64,000 nucleotides of DNA from Spisula solida (GCA_947247005.1 OX365956.1:9134089-9198088); one strand, 5' to 3'; counted from the stretch's first letter, positions 1-11,826 are shown. Made by a program: numbers and translations. Notes: generated from the sequence alone by a model not told the origin.

Positions 1-520
1 TCATATAAATGATCATCTCAACAAAATATAGGTCAAATTCGATATTGGGTCATCTGCGGTCAAAAACTAGATCACAAGGTCAAATTATAGGAAAACCTTG
101 TGTAGTCCCTGGAGGTCACAATTTTGATCTAACCTTTATAAAATTTGGTCACATTGATCAACTCAGCAATACCTAGGTCAAGAGTTATATTGGGTCATCT
201 AGGATAAAAAATTAGGTCACAAGGTCAAGTCATAGAAAAACCTTGTACAGTCACTAGAGGTCACAATTTTGGCCTAATCTATTTGAAACTTTGTCACAAT
301 GATTATTTTAATGCAATCTAGGTCAAGTTTGATATGGGTCATCCTGGGTAAATAACTATGTCACTAGATCAAATCATAGGAAATCCTTGTGTAGTCACTA
401 GAGGTCACCATTTTAGCCTAATCTTTATGAAAATTGGTCACAATGATCATCCAACAAAATCTAGGTTAAGTGTGAGGTCACTAGGTCAAATCACAGGGCT
501 TGCATGCACTACTACGACAG
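1..520. repeat. AGGTCA-rich tandem repeat, about 145-bp period
   Basis: The landmark GGTCACAATTTT (third copy GGTCACCATTTT) recurs at about 114, 259 and 403, giving steps of 145 and 144 bases. Roughly three and a half diverged units are present and the array runs off the left edge. The last unit ends in a short GGGCCCTTTGGGCCC palindrome near 530-546. Many AGGTCA and GGTCAA words sit inside each unit. The open frame at 358-627 is a by-product of the repeat, so no gene is called. The pattern resembles a repeat common in bivalve genomes (recognised from general knowledge only). Confidence 0.85.
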
Positions 521-546
521 GTGAGCGACATAGGGCCCTTTGGGCC

Positions 547-1229
547 CTCTTGTTAAGATTTTTATTATATGATACCATTTTTAATCAATGCATGATATTT
601 TATATGTTCAATGGTTATTCTTATTGACATTAGTCACAATTCAGGCTGCCTGGTGAACAAATTCAGTATGTGTACATGATGAATGGTTACCCCACCCACT
701 TGCAAAAAAGTGTAATTTTCAAATGAACGTCAAAAAATATCGAACGATCGAAAATTATTTAAAATTGAACATAGGTTAAGTATTAAATTGAACAACAGTT
801 AAGTGAAATAACAAATAGGGGTCACCAGCCTTTTTTGGGAGCTATTCATCAAAAAGTACTCATTGTGAATTTATTTGCATAAAATTAACGTAATTTGCAT
901 ATTGCAATGAAAATGAATTGTATTAAAAATGTTTCAAAGTGTGGCTAATTCATACAACAAAATCATGTATTGCATATTTTAAATAAGCGTATGCATTTGA
1001 ATAATTGTAGGGATTTATTGTACACCCATATAATTCACAATTTTGCTGTTCCCCACCCACTTGTCATACGTACAAAAAATAAAAATATCTATTTTTTGCA
1101 ATATTATTACGTTTATTGTCATCAATCAACATTCATATGCGATAATTGAAACTATAATTCATGTTTGTTCTTGTCTCATACGATTTTGAAATTTCCCGCA
1201 TGCGAAAAAGGTAGCTTGGACCTCCTTAA
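547..1229. other. AT-rich stretch without recognisable gene
   Basis: No open frame of interest, no transposon ends and no RNA gene were seen. The short string CCCCACCCACTTG occurs twice in direct orientation (near 690 and 1049). Confidence 0.6.
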
Positions 1230-2385
1230 ACTGACTTAAGTTAGCTATAATTAATTATCAAGAGGTCTGCTTTTTCGCTTGCAGTGAACTTCTCAAAGTT
1301 TGGAGGACCTGACCTTAATCACCTGAGAGTTATCCATTCCGAAATCAAACAGTGATTTACAAGTACATGTAACACCTTAGCAAACTACGTTACATGTATC
1401 CAAGTGAACTCCATGTTATACTGTATCGTGATAGTTCTCTTAGAGCAATCGCTACATTTACACCCTAAATAAAATAAAACACTAACGACAACAAACATTA
1501 ACACCATTTCTTTCTTTTTACAGTTTATTGTCGTATCATTAGGGCTACAGCAGCCATATCAGTGTATCACATTATACATACACAAAACAGGAATGTCGTA
1601 TCTTAAACAGTTTTGTCCATATGTTATGCATGATCGGCAAACTTAACTTCATTAAATCTCACTCAAGCGTTTATTTGATTTTTCTTAGACCAACACACAT
1701 TTGTGCTTAAGAGAATTCTTCGAACGCAACACTTTAATAGCCACGTCTGGTGAAGGCGCACGTCAATGGTAAAATGGTTCTATGACATTTGTCTTTTTCG
1801 CTTTACACCATCGGGATTGCTCTGTATGCTTTAGTTTGTGTTATGTGACGCTATTTTAAGCGGTTTTATTATCTGGAACCTGACCCCAGTGGTCTTGTTA
1901 TAAGCGTGATCGCCTTCACATAGTGGCACTTTAAAGATTTCTTGTAGATAGGCACAAGGGACCATATTGAACTATTACCGTTCTTTTTTATGATTTTATA
2001 CTAACCTCAGTAGTTGAAGTTATGCATTGTCTGATGTACATCTATCAGAAGAACCTATGTTTGGTAACCGTAATCTGCTCTAGAACGGGAGGCAGGGGGC
2101 CGATTCGATAAAATGAATCGTCTATAGCTCATATACATGTAGATCAAATGAATCGTCTATACATGTAGCTGAATAGATATAAATAAATATTATATAAATG
2201 CAATATTCTATCAAAAGTATGTTGCATCAGTTAGATAAGGTAATCGATAATTAGTATAAGTTACAAATCATATCTAAATATACACTTTTATGTCAGTGCA
2301 AATCTGTAAGCTTGCAATGATATATAAGTATGCATTATTGATCTGGTTTTTGAAGAAACTAATTGAAAGTTATGTTACACTCAAG
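1230..2385 (+). repeat. Long repeat unit, copy P1, first part
   Basis: This segment aligns collinearly with 18.23-19.0 kb (P3), 21.42-22.25 kb (P4) and 26.97-27.48 kb (P5). Shared anchors include GGTCTTGTTATAAGCG-like text near 1893, AATAGCCACGTCTGGTGAAG near 1736 and the CATCTATCAGAAGAA block near 2040. The copies differ by many substitutions and small indels, and no shared reading frame survives. It is the upstream end of a multi-kilobase duplicated unit of unknown origin. Confidence 0.8.
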
Positions 2386-2449
2386 GACTTTACAAACGCA
2401 TCACCTTATTCAAAGTCCAATATCGCTGAAAGTTTCATGTTATTGCAAT

Positions 2450-3152
2450 ATAATTTTACATGACTGTGTATTAATTGATATTTCCTACGTGTAAATCAGT
2501 TTAGGTTGTTATAAAATGTTGTCTCGTCATTTTCTGGGAATCGTGCAAGTGCACCCACCCTATGCAATTTGGGATTTTCAATACAGGCTAAGGACGCAAT
2601 TTATCCTAATATGCGGGATCACATTCGTCTACGAAATCATAAAAAGAACCTCCTGTCACATACATGTATAAGATGTATCACATTAGTTCCTGCGTGGGTT
2701 CTAATTCAACAGTAACCTGTCATTTTGTTTAAAACAAGCTACATAAAGTAAATAACAAAATAATGTCCACGCATTTCAAAGACATTCAAAATCATAACGT
2801 TTTAAGTTTTATTACAAGTATTTTGCAAATTCAAAATCTTATCCTTTTCAACATGTTTAAATGCGGTAGGTTAGAGCGTGTGTAAAAGTAAACCAGAATC
2901 TGAAAACTTGGAGATGCTTAAAAAATGATAGCAAACGATTAAGAAGTGTATTCGACGAATTAATGTGACTACACAATCTCAAAAATATGAACACGTTAAG
3001 AGTATAATGCCTCGCATAGCCTGTATTGAAAACCTCACGCTTTTGCCGAGGGTAAGTGCTCTTGCAGGATTCCTAGAAAAAAATTAGACAACCTTTTATT
3101 ACAAACTAAGCTGACTTACACGTAGGAACGATTAATACACATTTAAATTATA
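2450..3152. mobile_element. Foldback-type element in P1
   Basis: The segment 2450-2591 is the approximate reverse complement of 3017-3152. Both arms carry GTGTATTAAT, CCTACGTGTAA and TTTTCAATACAGGCTA in mirrored order. The arms are about 140 bp and the centre about 425 bp, with no coding frame. It sits where other copies of the long unit have no such sequence, which supports insertion. A non-autonomous inverted-repeat transposon is the likeliest reading. Target duplications could not be fixed. Confidence 0.65.
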
Positions 3153-3162
3153 GTGGACAATA

Positions 3163-3182
3163 CGCAGGCCGCAAGGCCTGCG
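3163..3182. other. Short perfect hairpin with GCAA loop
   Basis: CGCAGGCC and GGCCTGCG form 8-bp arms around GCAA. It lies ten bases past the foldback element. No U tract follows and its role is unknown. A similar hairpin occurs at 30928-30948. Confidence 0.5.
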
Positions 3183-4122
3183 GATGTCGTTCCGCTTTAC
3201 GATAACACGTGTGCACGTGGTTTGGTCAGAGTTTGAATTCACTAATGGATCTAAAAATTTGTGTTAAAATCCCGCACTGAAGCAAAGATACTAGAAAATG
3301 GCTGCTAATAGAATAACAAAAAAAAAATAAAATGCGAACAAATTTTCTTTTATTTTTTAATGATGTTTAAAAATATTCCAAAAACAAGCGTAGGCCCCTG
3401 TCTAGAAAAGAAAAGATAATAATTATCAGTCTTCCATGGTTGCTATGCAATATGGGGAGGGCTATTTCCTAAATGTTTGGACACAAAAAAGGCAGCCATT
3501 TTTTTGCCCACTTCGGAAGGAAATTTTAACATTTTCAGTGCATAAACGATGCTACAAACTGTTATTTCCCATCGCAAAGTTTGCAATACAATTAATTAAA
3601 GTCCGTTTCGGGTATTTACGAATCTAGACCGGACGGTGATAATCCACATCGTAGTTGTAGGTTATTGTAAAGAAAGTAAAACAAATGCATTTTCGTAATT
3701 CCTCGCCGAGATGTAATAAAAAATCCCTCCAAAATCGTCAAAAAATATTCGCGGGATGAAGGTCGCGAAAAATAATTACATGTTGTTGTTGTCGTTATTG
3801 GATACAATAAAACCCGTAATTTTCCGTCTAAATCTCTTTTATGTTGTGACGATTTGCAGGGTTTATTTAACGAAAAAAGGTGATTAAGATTAAAGATGTT
3901 TGATATTTAATCGTAATATGATTAATTGAAATGAAAATAGCCTTTTCTTTTGAACAAAAGTACTATCTGGTATGCTCATGCAACCCATTAAAAAAAGATA
4001 AAATATCAAATAAAGCCTATTTGAAATCAGTTGTTATCTGTGTTTATATCTAATTATTCATTTTTAAATTAGTTACCCCTGAATTAAGTAGACCTAGAAT
4101 TAAACAAATTGAAAAACGTGTA
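3183..4122. other. No recognisable feature
   Basis: AT-rich DNA that is absent from the other unit copies. The two 63-codon frames at 3436-3627 and 3616-3807 overlap on opposite strands and have no family features. Confidence 0.5.
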
Positions 4123-4326
4123 TTATTCGTGTTCATTCGGACTGGCAAACGATAGCAGGTTTGTATCGTCTTTCGTTACTTTGTACCCAATATTTCGTAT
4201 CAAACCGCTATGGCGCGCTTTCTTGTGCAACGAACCGCTTCGATAGGTTGCATAGACGTAGGAAAGCGCTCGGTAGCGCCTTTTGGAAACGGCTTGCTCC
4301 AGATTCGTAACTTCGTAACCAAACAA
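4123..4326 (-). other. Open frame, possible exon, unrecognised
   Basis: A 67-codon frame on the minus strand is visibly richer in G and C than its surroundings. It begins at a TTG rather than an ATG, so if real it would be an internal or terminal exon and not a complete gene. The peptide is basic in its middle (RSGSLHKKARHSG) and shows no family motif I recognise. It lies in a part of P1 that has no counterpart in P3 or P4. The minus-strand frame at 4712-4906 and a CRE/E-box cluster at 5384-5397 lie upstream in the same orientation. This could equally be a chance frame in an old insertion. Confidence 0.2.
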
Positions 4327-4489
4327 TTTTTTGTGAAGTTATGCATCACCAAAAAATCCAGTACTAGATGAGCATGTTACAAATAATGTAGGACAACTGA
4401 CATAGTCCGCTACATATGCTGTACATTAGTTCATATTATTGCAATAACATATATACTTTGAGCGATATTGGATTTTGAATTAGGTGAGG

Positions 4490-4612
4490 CGTTTTTAAAG
4501 TACGTGAGTGTATATAAAATACACTACGATTAATTTTATCCATTTGGAAATACTTTGTAGTAATGAGAAATTATCGTGCAGTTGAAATATGCATGTACGA
4601 GGGGTGATCAAT
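4490..4612 (+). repeat. Long repeat unit, P1 fragment
   Basis: Aligns with 24.07-24.18 kb in P4 through words such as TTTATCCATTTGGAAATAC and AATTATCGTG. It is an island of the unit between two unshared stretches (2.4-4.49 and 4.61-5.54 kb). Confidence 0.65.
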
Positions 4613-4711
4613 ATATTCGAAGACTTTCCTACTAACTTTTTAAATATTGATTCTAGAACAATGAAATTACCAGGCAATTTAGATCTATCAATTATCTACC
4701 GTTTTAATTAA

Positions 4712-4906
4712 TTAAGTATATTGTGACGTCACAATGTTCTTAAAGACGTCACTTATTGTGACCAAGGTGCAGCGCGCGCCGTCGAGCGTGACGGACAATA
4801 AATGATCACAGAGCAACGTAATTTCATTAAGATTAACGCCTAACTTGGACAATCCTTGCGATAGCTCGAAGATGACTTGACCAACATGTATGCGGATTCT
4901 TTGCAC
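4712..4906 (-). other. Open frame, possible exon, unrecognised
   Basis: The minus-strand frame is open for 66 codons after a TGA and ends at TAA near 4712. It has no ATG start (first listed codon GTG). The peptide reads like ordinary folded protein (VIFELSQGLSKLGVNLNEIT, then LLSVTLDGARC). Its DNA includes a GC-rich GACGGCGCGCGCTGCACC-type stretch, unlike the AT-rich flanks. Two CRE-like sites (4724-4731 and 4745-4752) lie inside its 3' half. No family is recognised and splice sites are weak. Candidate exon only. Confidence 0.2.
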
Positions 4907-5383
4907 TCCAAATCAGTGATCTACACATGATTTCGTTGTATATGTGATTGTAGGGACTCCATGGTAAAATAAGAATAAACGGAAGAATTAAGACAGAGTT
5001 AGGGATACCCCTCCTTAAGTTCTGAGAAATAAAGGCATATTTCTGAACGATATATTCCTTGCGAACTCTACGGTCAGTTTAGATTACAACACAATATATA
5101 TTTTATTCAACATGTATTTGAAAGGAGTTCTTTAGAAATTGCGCCCTAAACTCGTTAGGTCGTGATTCCTTCTTCGTCGGAATGATGCTAACTCGTAAAG
5201 CCAACCGCTTTTTTTCAGAGTTTTAAGTCAAGTAACGCAACAAGACAATTTCTATTCCGCCTTACATTCCAGAGTTGGCTATGTATGACTTATTTCTGTA
5301 TTAAAAGTAAATAAATCGTTTACAGTTGGTCGGATATGAGTCCCGAAAGGAGCTCGGTGCTGCTCAAACGGTGACGCTTGGAA

Positions 5384-5410
5384 TGACGTCACGTGACGAC
5401 CTGCGTCACG
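5384..5410. promoter_or_regulatory. CRE/E-box cluster, promoter-like
   Basis: TGACGTCACGTGAC at 5384-5397 overlaps a full CRE palindrome (TGACGTCA) with an E-box (CACGTG), and a CRE-like TGCGTCAC follows within ten bases. Two further CRE-like sites lie at 4724 and 4745. CREB/ATF factors bind the first motif and bHLH-ZIP factors bind CACGTG. Use here as a promoter, perhaps for minus-strand transcription across 4.9-4.1 kb, is inference. Confidence 0.3.
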
Positions 5411-5539
5411 CACTCATTGCATGAATGAAACTATGTTATAGGTGCATTCGGTCGGAGACAAACTACACTGAATAATGCTTATTTGCTTTTGAGCCAAGCT
5501 GACAAAACAAAATTGCACATTTATTTACACTTATTAATT

Positions 5540-8387
5540 ATTACTTTAAATTCTGGTCTGATTTCGTATTAATATTATATACTTTAGTACGTTATTATAC
5601 ACATACATATTTTTAAAATTCCCATTTAGGTTTTACCACTTTTATAAAACGTGTTTGACCTTCTATATTACATATATAATTAACATATTGTTGGAAGTAC
5701 TGAAGATGCATTAATTGTTATGAGGAATAACTCCTTTTCTCAGTACTAACATGCTGTGTTTATGTGATAAAGTTAGACATTTAGTACTTCATTAACTAAC
5801 TATTAGTTATCAAGTATATTTTAATAACCCGGGGTGATATGCTGCTGAACGCGTCTATCTTATACTTGTAAGTGCGAAGTTTATCAACTACAACAAACAG
5901 GTCATATACTTGTACAATGCATAACCACAACAATTTAGTATATATAACACAACAAAACAATTTATCCTGCGGAAAGGGTTTAATTCAACTTGAGTCGCAT
6001 TGGTATTGAAGCCATATGAACACTACTTATAACACAGTTGTTGGTATCTTACCTAAATTCTGGGTTGATTTACCCCCTGTAGGTCTTATTAGCATTGTAA
6101 GTCACTTATTATACATCAATGGTTTTATTTATGACGCCGGTTTGCGGGTGTTTTCTAAGCACTACGTGATTTCTTTTTAACAAACTTACCAGTACTGTTT
6201 GAAGCATCAAACACATTAAAGGTGTTAAAGTCGTAACATGTTTTGTTGTGAAACAAATAACTTTCTACATATGATCCGTATGCAGTTCGTTTGACTACTA
6301 ATTTATTATTAACTTGAATAAAACCAAATTAAGTTATCAAAAGAGAATAGAGATACAAAAGTGATCAAAATACAGAATACATATTGAAATAAATATGTGC
6401 ACTATCTGGTACGGTTTTCCTATAATTGTGTGCAAGCCGCAACCTGTAATATTCAGTATGACTTGATACTTTAATGGTCATACTTTCTACAGTGAAACAT
6501 GTGTAAGTGATATCTGAATGAAACAACCACCCGTCTTTCAAATGGTACTGGAACGATGTTTAGGAAGGTTATGATATACTAGTACATATAAGTAAAGCCA
6601 CACTTAAAACTAACTCTGATATTGTTCCAAGAAACATTAAGAGCGCACTTTTCAGCTTCAATAATGCTGTACCTTTTTGTCTATTTTGTTTTGTCATTAT
6701 TGGTATTCTAATGTCTGTACAATTTCGACACGTTGATGAAATTATTAGGAAACAGCATGATCATAGGTTTCACGTTGTTCTTACTACACGGCGCGGTATC
6801 AAAAATGAACTCAGCAATTTAAAACACATTGCGCGTGAAAAATAAGAAAACTGACAATTATCCTATTAGCGCCGTATTATGTTTTCATCTGTTACGATCG
6901 TATACTAATGAGTAAATGTGTATTTGAGGTATTGCCAGTTTCGCAAATATTATCACTTCCTGGAAATTGTCCACATACGTACAGTGTCGTAACGGTGTTA
7001 ATGTCAAACGGCCATTCACAGATGCGTATGTTTAATTGTCAATAATGAGAGTGGTTGTCAATATCTTCCATTTAGCACATTAGTCTCGGCTGTCTAAAAT
7101 CCTAGTTGAGCTGGAGATATTTCCAGGAAAAGTCTATTATTTTCTCACAAAATCGAATGTATTGTAATTCCTATACAATACTCTGAGATTAAAATAGAAA
7201 GTTTCATCATCTAGTTTCGATACATGTCGATCGATAGTGGTTAAGCTTACAATTCCCATACAAATTGCACGTTTCGTTTACGTAATAGGCAAAACGTTGA
7301 AATTTGTTCAAACATAAGAGTATGTTTAGCTAAAATGATAAAACAAGTCAACGCTGAATTTAATGATTAATTACCATCGGTGGTTGGTAAATGTATCCAA
7401 TCTGAGCATTGATAAACTCATTTTTCTCCTTGTTTATAACCTTGTGTTCGCCATTCGTACATACTTGTAATAATATATTTATCTTGAAATCGTAATGGTT
7501 CGATACACAGCTTGTGCGGTCTATGCTCTTTAGCTATTTCAGCTATATTCATGTCGTCCACGATTGTAGAAATTCGAATACAAGGTTTTCTTTAAGTAAT
7601 TGTTAAAGTCAAATACATAATATTTATACATGCCGTTACACTGCTATGAATTCTGAGTCTATATTCAATGCATGATACTATTGTTACATCATTCCTACCG
7701 CCATGTCAATTTGGTTTTCATTTCACATACAATAAAATGCAATAATACGATTATCATTACCAAGAGAAGAAATTACTAAAACATGATTCGATAACACGGA
7801 GCAGGAAATCGTAACGAATTTAAGCAAATTCGTCGAGCGCCGATATCAATTCGTACATAACCCACCTAGGTAATGTGATATCATATAAAATGTTCTCTTA
7901 GATACCAGACACATAGAGTGTACTTGTATACATCTTTCAGGCATGCAATTTGGTATGATTATTCTACAATATCAATTAAGTTGTTAGTCTGTCTTATTTC
8001 AATGTATATGGATTATGATATATACGTTTCAATTGGCAACTGTTCATATTCAAATTTAAAAATCAAAATTATTCATTCCATTTAACCCTATCCTCCCATT
8101 AGCGACAATGTATTACTTATTCTGCGTGCGTGGTAGCTCAGCAAGGAAATGGATTGTAAATTATGTTTAATGGTGTGATGGATTATTTCTTTAGAGCAAT
8201 GCGTGCGTTGTTTGCTGTAGTTGATATCTGGTTTTGACAACACTTATTGACGTACATACACAATACCGTCTCTTTTTGAACATTTGGTTCTTGTTTATTT
8301 AATGCGTATACATTCGTTTAGTCTTTATCGCTTTAATCAGAAAATATTCAGTATATTTATAACGCTGTCCATAGATGAGTTTATATA
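5540..8387 (+). repeat. Long repeat unit, copy P1, main body
   Basis: The segment is collinear with P2 (10.0-11.76 and 15.54-16.44 kb), P3 (19.0-21.2 kb), P4 (24.2-26.55 kb) and P5 (36.6-38.3 kb). Reverse-complement partial copies lie at 42.3-43.0 and 47.05-47.8 kb. Anchors include CTACCTAGGTAAT/CCACCTAGGTAAT near 7863 and TGCGTGGTAGCTCAGCAAG near 8127. All frames are short and not maintained between copies. It looks like an old segmental or satellite-like duplication rather than genes. Confidence 0.85.
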
Positions 8388-9342
8388 TTCAAAAATAAAC
8401 AGGAATGGGGTCATCACGGGTACAATTTTAAATATTATACAAATAGTATTACATAACATCGAATCGGAATTCAATTGCAAAAAAATGATATCTGATTTAC
8501 ACTTTCATGTCCTCTGGTAATAGTCAATTTTAAAACCATGGTAACAGGCACCCGGCGCAGCCCACCAATTATCATGGATGGCGACTATGTAATATTGTGT
8601 ATCTTTAATACTATCATATCGATAGTTTTCAAACTTCGTTATGACATTGCATGCTACATACATGTATTGAATGATGTCTGCAAAAATGACGTCATTCGGA
8701 CGTTAGGTATGGAAATAAGTAGAAGTTTAACTCCAGGAAAACGGACAAGCACCAAAGTCTGTCAACAGCAAGATAATTACACGTATGACCTCTGAAATCG
8801 TATGAAATTATCGTAACAACGTTAGAAAACATTTCTCCGAATTGTTTATCACTTTTAGAATGGCATAAATGTTTTAGTGATAACTGCTCAGCTTTGAAAG
8901 ACAGGAGAGTAATAGGAAAACATATAACTGCTGTAACCTCAGTTACTGAGACATTTGCAAAATATCAACATTTCATGGTACGTTGCCTCGACCAGATTTT
9001 CGATGCTAGATCGATGCTAGATAAAATACATTCGATTCTCACCAACGCGTTACTTTACTGGCTCAGTGTGGTACAGGAATTCATCGCCTATATCGCTATA
9101 AACATCGTATTACATAGCCCATCGCGAAGCACGAACGCCTTGTAAAATAGAGACGTCATTTTGTGCGCCGAGTCGGCGTTAGTAACCTTGTTTAATCATC
9201 TGTAACTCTCGGACCGCGTATTAGTTTTAGTTCATAATTTTACTGTATATAGAAAAGAGGATCCGATTGATGACGGTATATAATTTGATTTATTTTGTTT
9301 AACCATGCGGATTTTGTGACAATAGTCCTGTTTATTTTTGAA
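8388..9342. mobile_element. Inverted-repeat-bounded insertion in P1
   Basis: TTCAAAAATAAACAGGA at 8388 is mirrored by TCCTGTTTATTTTTGAA ending at 9342. P2, P3 and P4 lack this roughly 955-bp block at the equivalent place, which supports insertion. The first 440 bp recur at about 60.06-60.55 kb in the same orientation, so it is a dispersed family. A 118-codon frame (8789-9145) and an 85-codon frame (8538-8795) are open, but neither shows transposase motifs. A non-autonomous DNA transposon is the likely class. Confidence 0.6.
8789..9145 (+). other. Unassigned open frame inside the 8388-9342 element
   Basis: The frame is open for 118 codons from just after a TGA at 8786 to TAA at 9143-9145. The first ATG lies well inside (FMVRCLDQIF), so no convincing start exists. 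The product would carry a hydrophobic stretch near its C terminus (LLYWLSVVQEFIAYIAINIV). No catalytic motif is visible. It may be a residual protein segment of the element or chance. The 60-kb copy aligns only with its first few codons. Confidence 0.15.
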
Positions 9343-9800
9343 CGTCCAACGTAGATATTCAAAAGAAAGGGAATATTTGACAAGGTATTCATAACATAAC
9401 ACTCTTCTTTTTCGAAACATAAACGCATAAACCGAACGTAGTTTTACATTACGCTTATACCATGTGTTTAAAATGATATTAAGTCAATAAAAAAACTGTG
9501 TAGCAATGTAAAATCCAGCAAACAGTTTAAAAGTTTTCGAATTGAATGATGATATACGTAAATTCTAAACATAATAACAATGCATTGCTTTAGTGAATAC
9601 TCGTTAATTGAGTCTTGTTTTTGCCAAATTTCAAAACACGTTAGTTAGACATATTATAGTACAAAATCGTCTCCTGAGCACTAAGTAACAAACAATTGTA
9701 GCCACGATACATTATTCAAGACGTAGTGGACATAATTTAAAATCATTAAACTAGTCCGCTGAAAAACGATAACACGGGCATTCCCAATATTTTGTTATTC
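9343..9800 (+). repeat. Long repeat unit, copy P1, last part
   Basis: Aligns with 16.44-16.78 kb (P2), 21.22-21.35 kb (P3) and 26.55-26.85 kb (P4). Shared landmarks are AAACATAAACGCATAAACCG and GTGTTTAAAATGATATTAAG. Confidence 0.75.
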
Positions 9801-10116
9801 ATGGTCCGCACGCCTAGCGTACATTGTATTTATTGTTTTTTTAACGTATTCGTTAATATACATTATTTAGGCCTATCTTTATAATAATTGAAATGCAATA
9901 AGTTCTGTTCACGATCTTGTAACTTTTACAAATGTACGAAAATTTCTAACTAAGAATTGGACATGTTTCCGTTTCAGTAATTAAAACATTTCCGGACATG
10001 TTAGTTACATCCCACTTAAAATAAACTCAGATATTAAACCATCGAAACATTTGGGTCAACTTGTCAAGTTCGTTGATGCTGTACTTTCTTGCCTAATTTA
10101 TGCTGTTACTATTTAA
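9801..10116 (+). repeat. Spacer and start of copy P2
   Basis: Up to about 9980 there is AT-rich spacer. From about 10000 the text (AAACTCAGATATT..., GATGCTGTACTTTC...) aligns with P1 near 6560-6690, so P2 enters the unit in its middle. Confidence 0.55.
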
Positions 10117-10253
10117 GAAATAAAAATCTGTTCGCGTTTATTGTCGGTGAATAAAACACGGGCAGAAGTTTGGATGCGGAAAAATTAAATCACATCCGAA
10201 CGAGTGCCCGTGTTTTATTCACCGACAATATACAAGAACAGAGTTTTTATTTC
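10117..10253. mobile_element. Short palindromic MITE-like element
   Basis: Two arms of about 60 bp are mirror images, each containing GTCGGTGAATAAAACACGGG, around a loop of roughly 15 bases. It interrupts P2 at a point where P1 is continuous. Size and near-complete palindromy fit a hairpin MITE. No target duplication was resolved. Confidence 0.65.
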
Positions 10254-10780
10254 GATTCTAAATACGATAATATCCCGCACTATTTAACTGCGCGCATTCC
10301 ATTTTCACCCATTTGACATTGAAAATAAGTCCACGCTGAAATTGAGTGGCTTATTAGCTGGTACAATTACCTCCCTCGTTAATGAAAACGACCTTCGTAA
10401 TTTTCTGAAGGAAATACCACATTTTAAACATTGAAACAATTTTAATAACACGAGTATATGGTATCTATTTCATAAAATGAAAAATATAAATTAATTGATT
10501 ATCAGAAGCTTTAATAAAACTTGGTTTCTAGAGTATATTGGAGTTTCTAAAATTAGATGCGTCATAGCTGTAACACTGGATTCTCGTGCAACTCGCCTTG
10601 TCATCGTGACTCATGTAAAATTTTACTATAAAGTTTACGTTCATTCATTCATAAATATGTCACGTGATACTGGGCGTAAATAGAAACAGCCAATCTGATA
10701 GGTATGTTTTATAGTGGTTATAATACATTGTTAGGTCCGCTCTATATTTAACGGATTAATCCGCAGATCGTGTTAGAATG
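10254..10780. other. Sequence unique to P2, no gene recognised
   Basis: This block separates two parts of P2 that are adjacent in P1. It contains a 12-bp palindrome (CGGATTAATCCG, near 10750) and a CACGTG-containing stretch at about 10660. The 62-codon frame at 10495-10683 has no family features. Confidence 0.5.
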
Positions 10781-11760
10781 GTTTTTAAATGTATGTACAT
10801 TTTCAACACTTCATGAAATTACTCCGAAACAGCATGATCATATATTTCACGTTGTTTCATACTTAAAGGGGTCCGACAAATCATCTGGCGACACTGTGTA
10901 CGGTATTACAATTATAGCCTGGAAGTGTACAGTACAAATTAAATAATTGCATTCGTCTGGTTTAAGATATAAGACATAATGTTGAGTTGGGTAGTCGAGG
11001 GGCGGTTTCAAAGTTGTAGCCCTAACTATATTAAAACCTGTAGTGTTTGATTATTTAGCCGTGTCGAACCCCTTTGGTTCCTACCACACGACGCGGTATG
11101 AAATATGAACTCGACCTAATATACATTGCGCGTGCCCCGCTTGAATATTACGAGAACTGACAATTATCCTTTTAGCGCCGTATTATGTTTTCATATTTTA
11201 CGATCATCTGATAACCAGTAAATATATATTTGATGTATTGCCATTTCGCAAATATCACTTCCTGGACACTTTCTCTTACGAACCGTGTTGTAAATGTATT
11301 GATGCCAAACAGGCATTCGCAGATGCATCTTTAAGTGGCAATAATGACTGAGATAGTAAATATCTTCCATTTAGCACATTAAGTAGCTGTCTAAAATCCT
11401 AGTTGACCTGGGAAAAGTCTATTATTCTCTCACAAACACGGCTTTACTATAATTCCTATACAATGCTCTAAGATGGAAAAAGAAAGTTACACAAAAGTAC
11501 AGCATCAGTAGTTTCGATACACCTCGATCAATAGTGGTTAAGCTTACAATTCCAATACAAATTGCGGGTCTGTTTAACGAAATGGAAAAAAACGGACATT
11601 TGTTGAAACGTAATAGTATGTTTAAGATAAAATAATAAAACTAAACGCTGAATTTAATGACCAATTACCGTCGGTGGATGTTAATTGTATCTAAGCTAAA
11701 CATTGAGACACTCCTGGTTTATTACCTTGCGTTCGCCATTCGTACACACATTTAGTAATA
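10781..11760 (+). repeat. Long repeat unit, copy P2, upstream of LINE
   Basis: Apart from the insertion at 10865-11075, this aligns with P1 6720-7470. Both carry GAAACAGCATGATCATA, GCGCCGTATTATGTTTTCAT and TTCGCCATTCGTACA in the same order. The LINE breaks it at 11760/11761. Confidence 0.8.
10865..11075. mobile_element. Small hAT-like MITE with empty site in P1
   Basis: AAAGGGGTCCGACA at the left mirrors TGTCGAACCCCTTT at the right. Outside the ends lie TTCATAC and TTCCTAC. The uninterrupted P1 copy reads TTCTTAC at the equivalent place (near 6778), so a 7-8 bp target duplication is likely. That duplication size is typical of hAT superfamily elements. No transposase is present. Confidence 0.65.
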
Positions 11761-11826
11761 CAACACAGTGAGACCAAATCTAATAATAGACACGGGGAAA
11801 ATCCCAACCAAAACCATTCACACTAG

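Noticed and set aside
358..627. 89-codon frame at the left end
   Set aside because: Lies in a 145-bp tandem repeat and reads the repeat text.
8127..8150. tRNA A-box-like TGGTAGCTCAGC in each copy of the long unit
   Set aside because: No B box at a suitable distance and no cloverleaf. Treated as part of the unit.
8538..8795. 85-codon ATG frame conserved at 60241
   Set aside because: In the 60-kb copy the first codons align, but most changes alter residues and the frame soon hits a stop, so coding constraint is not supported.
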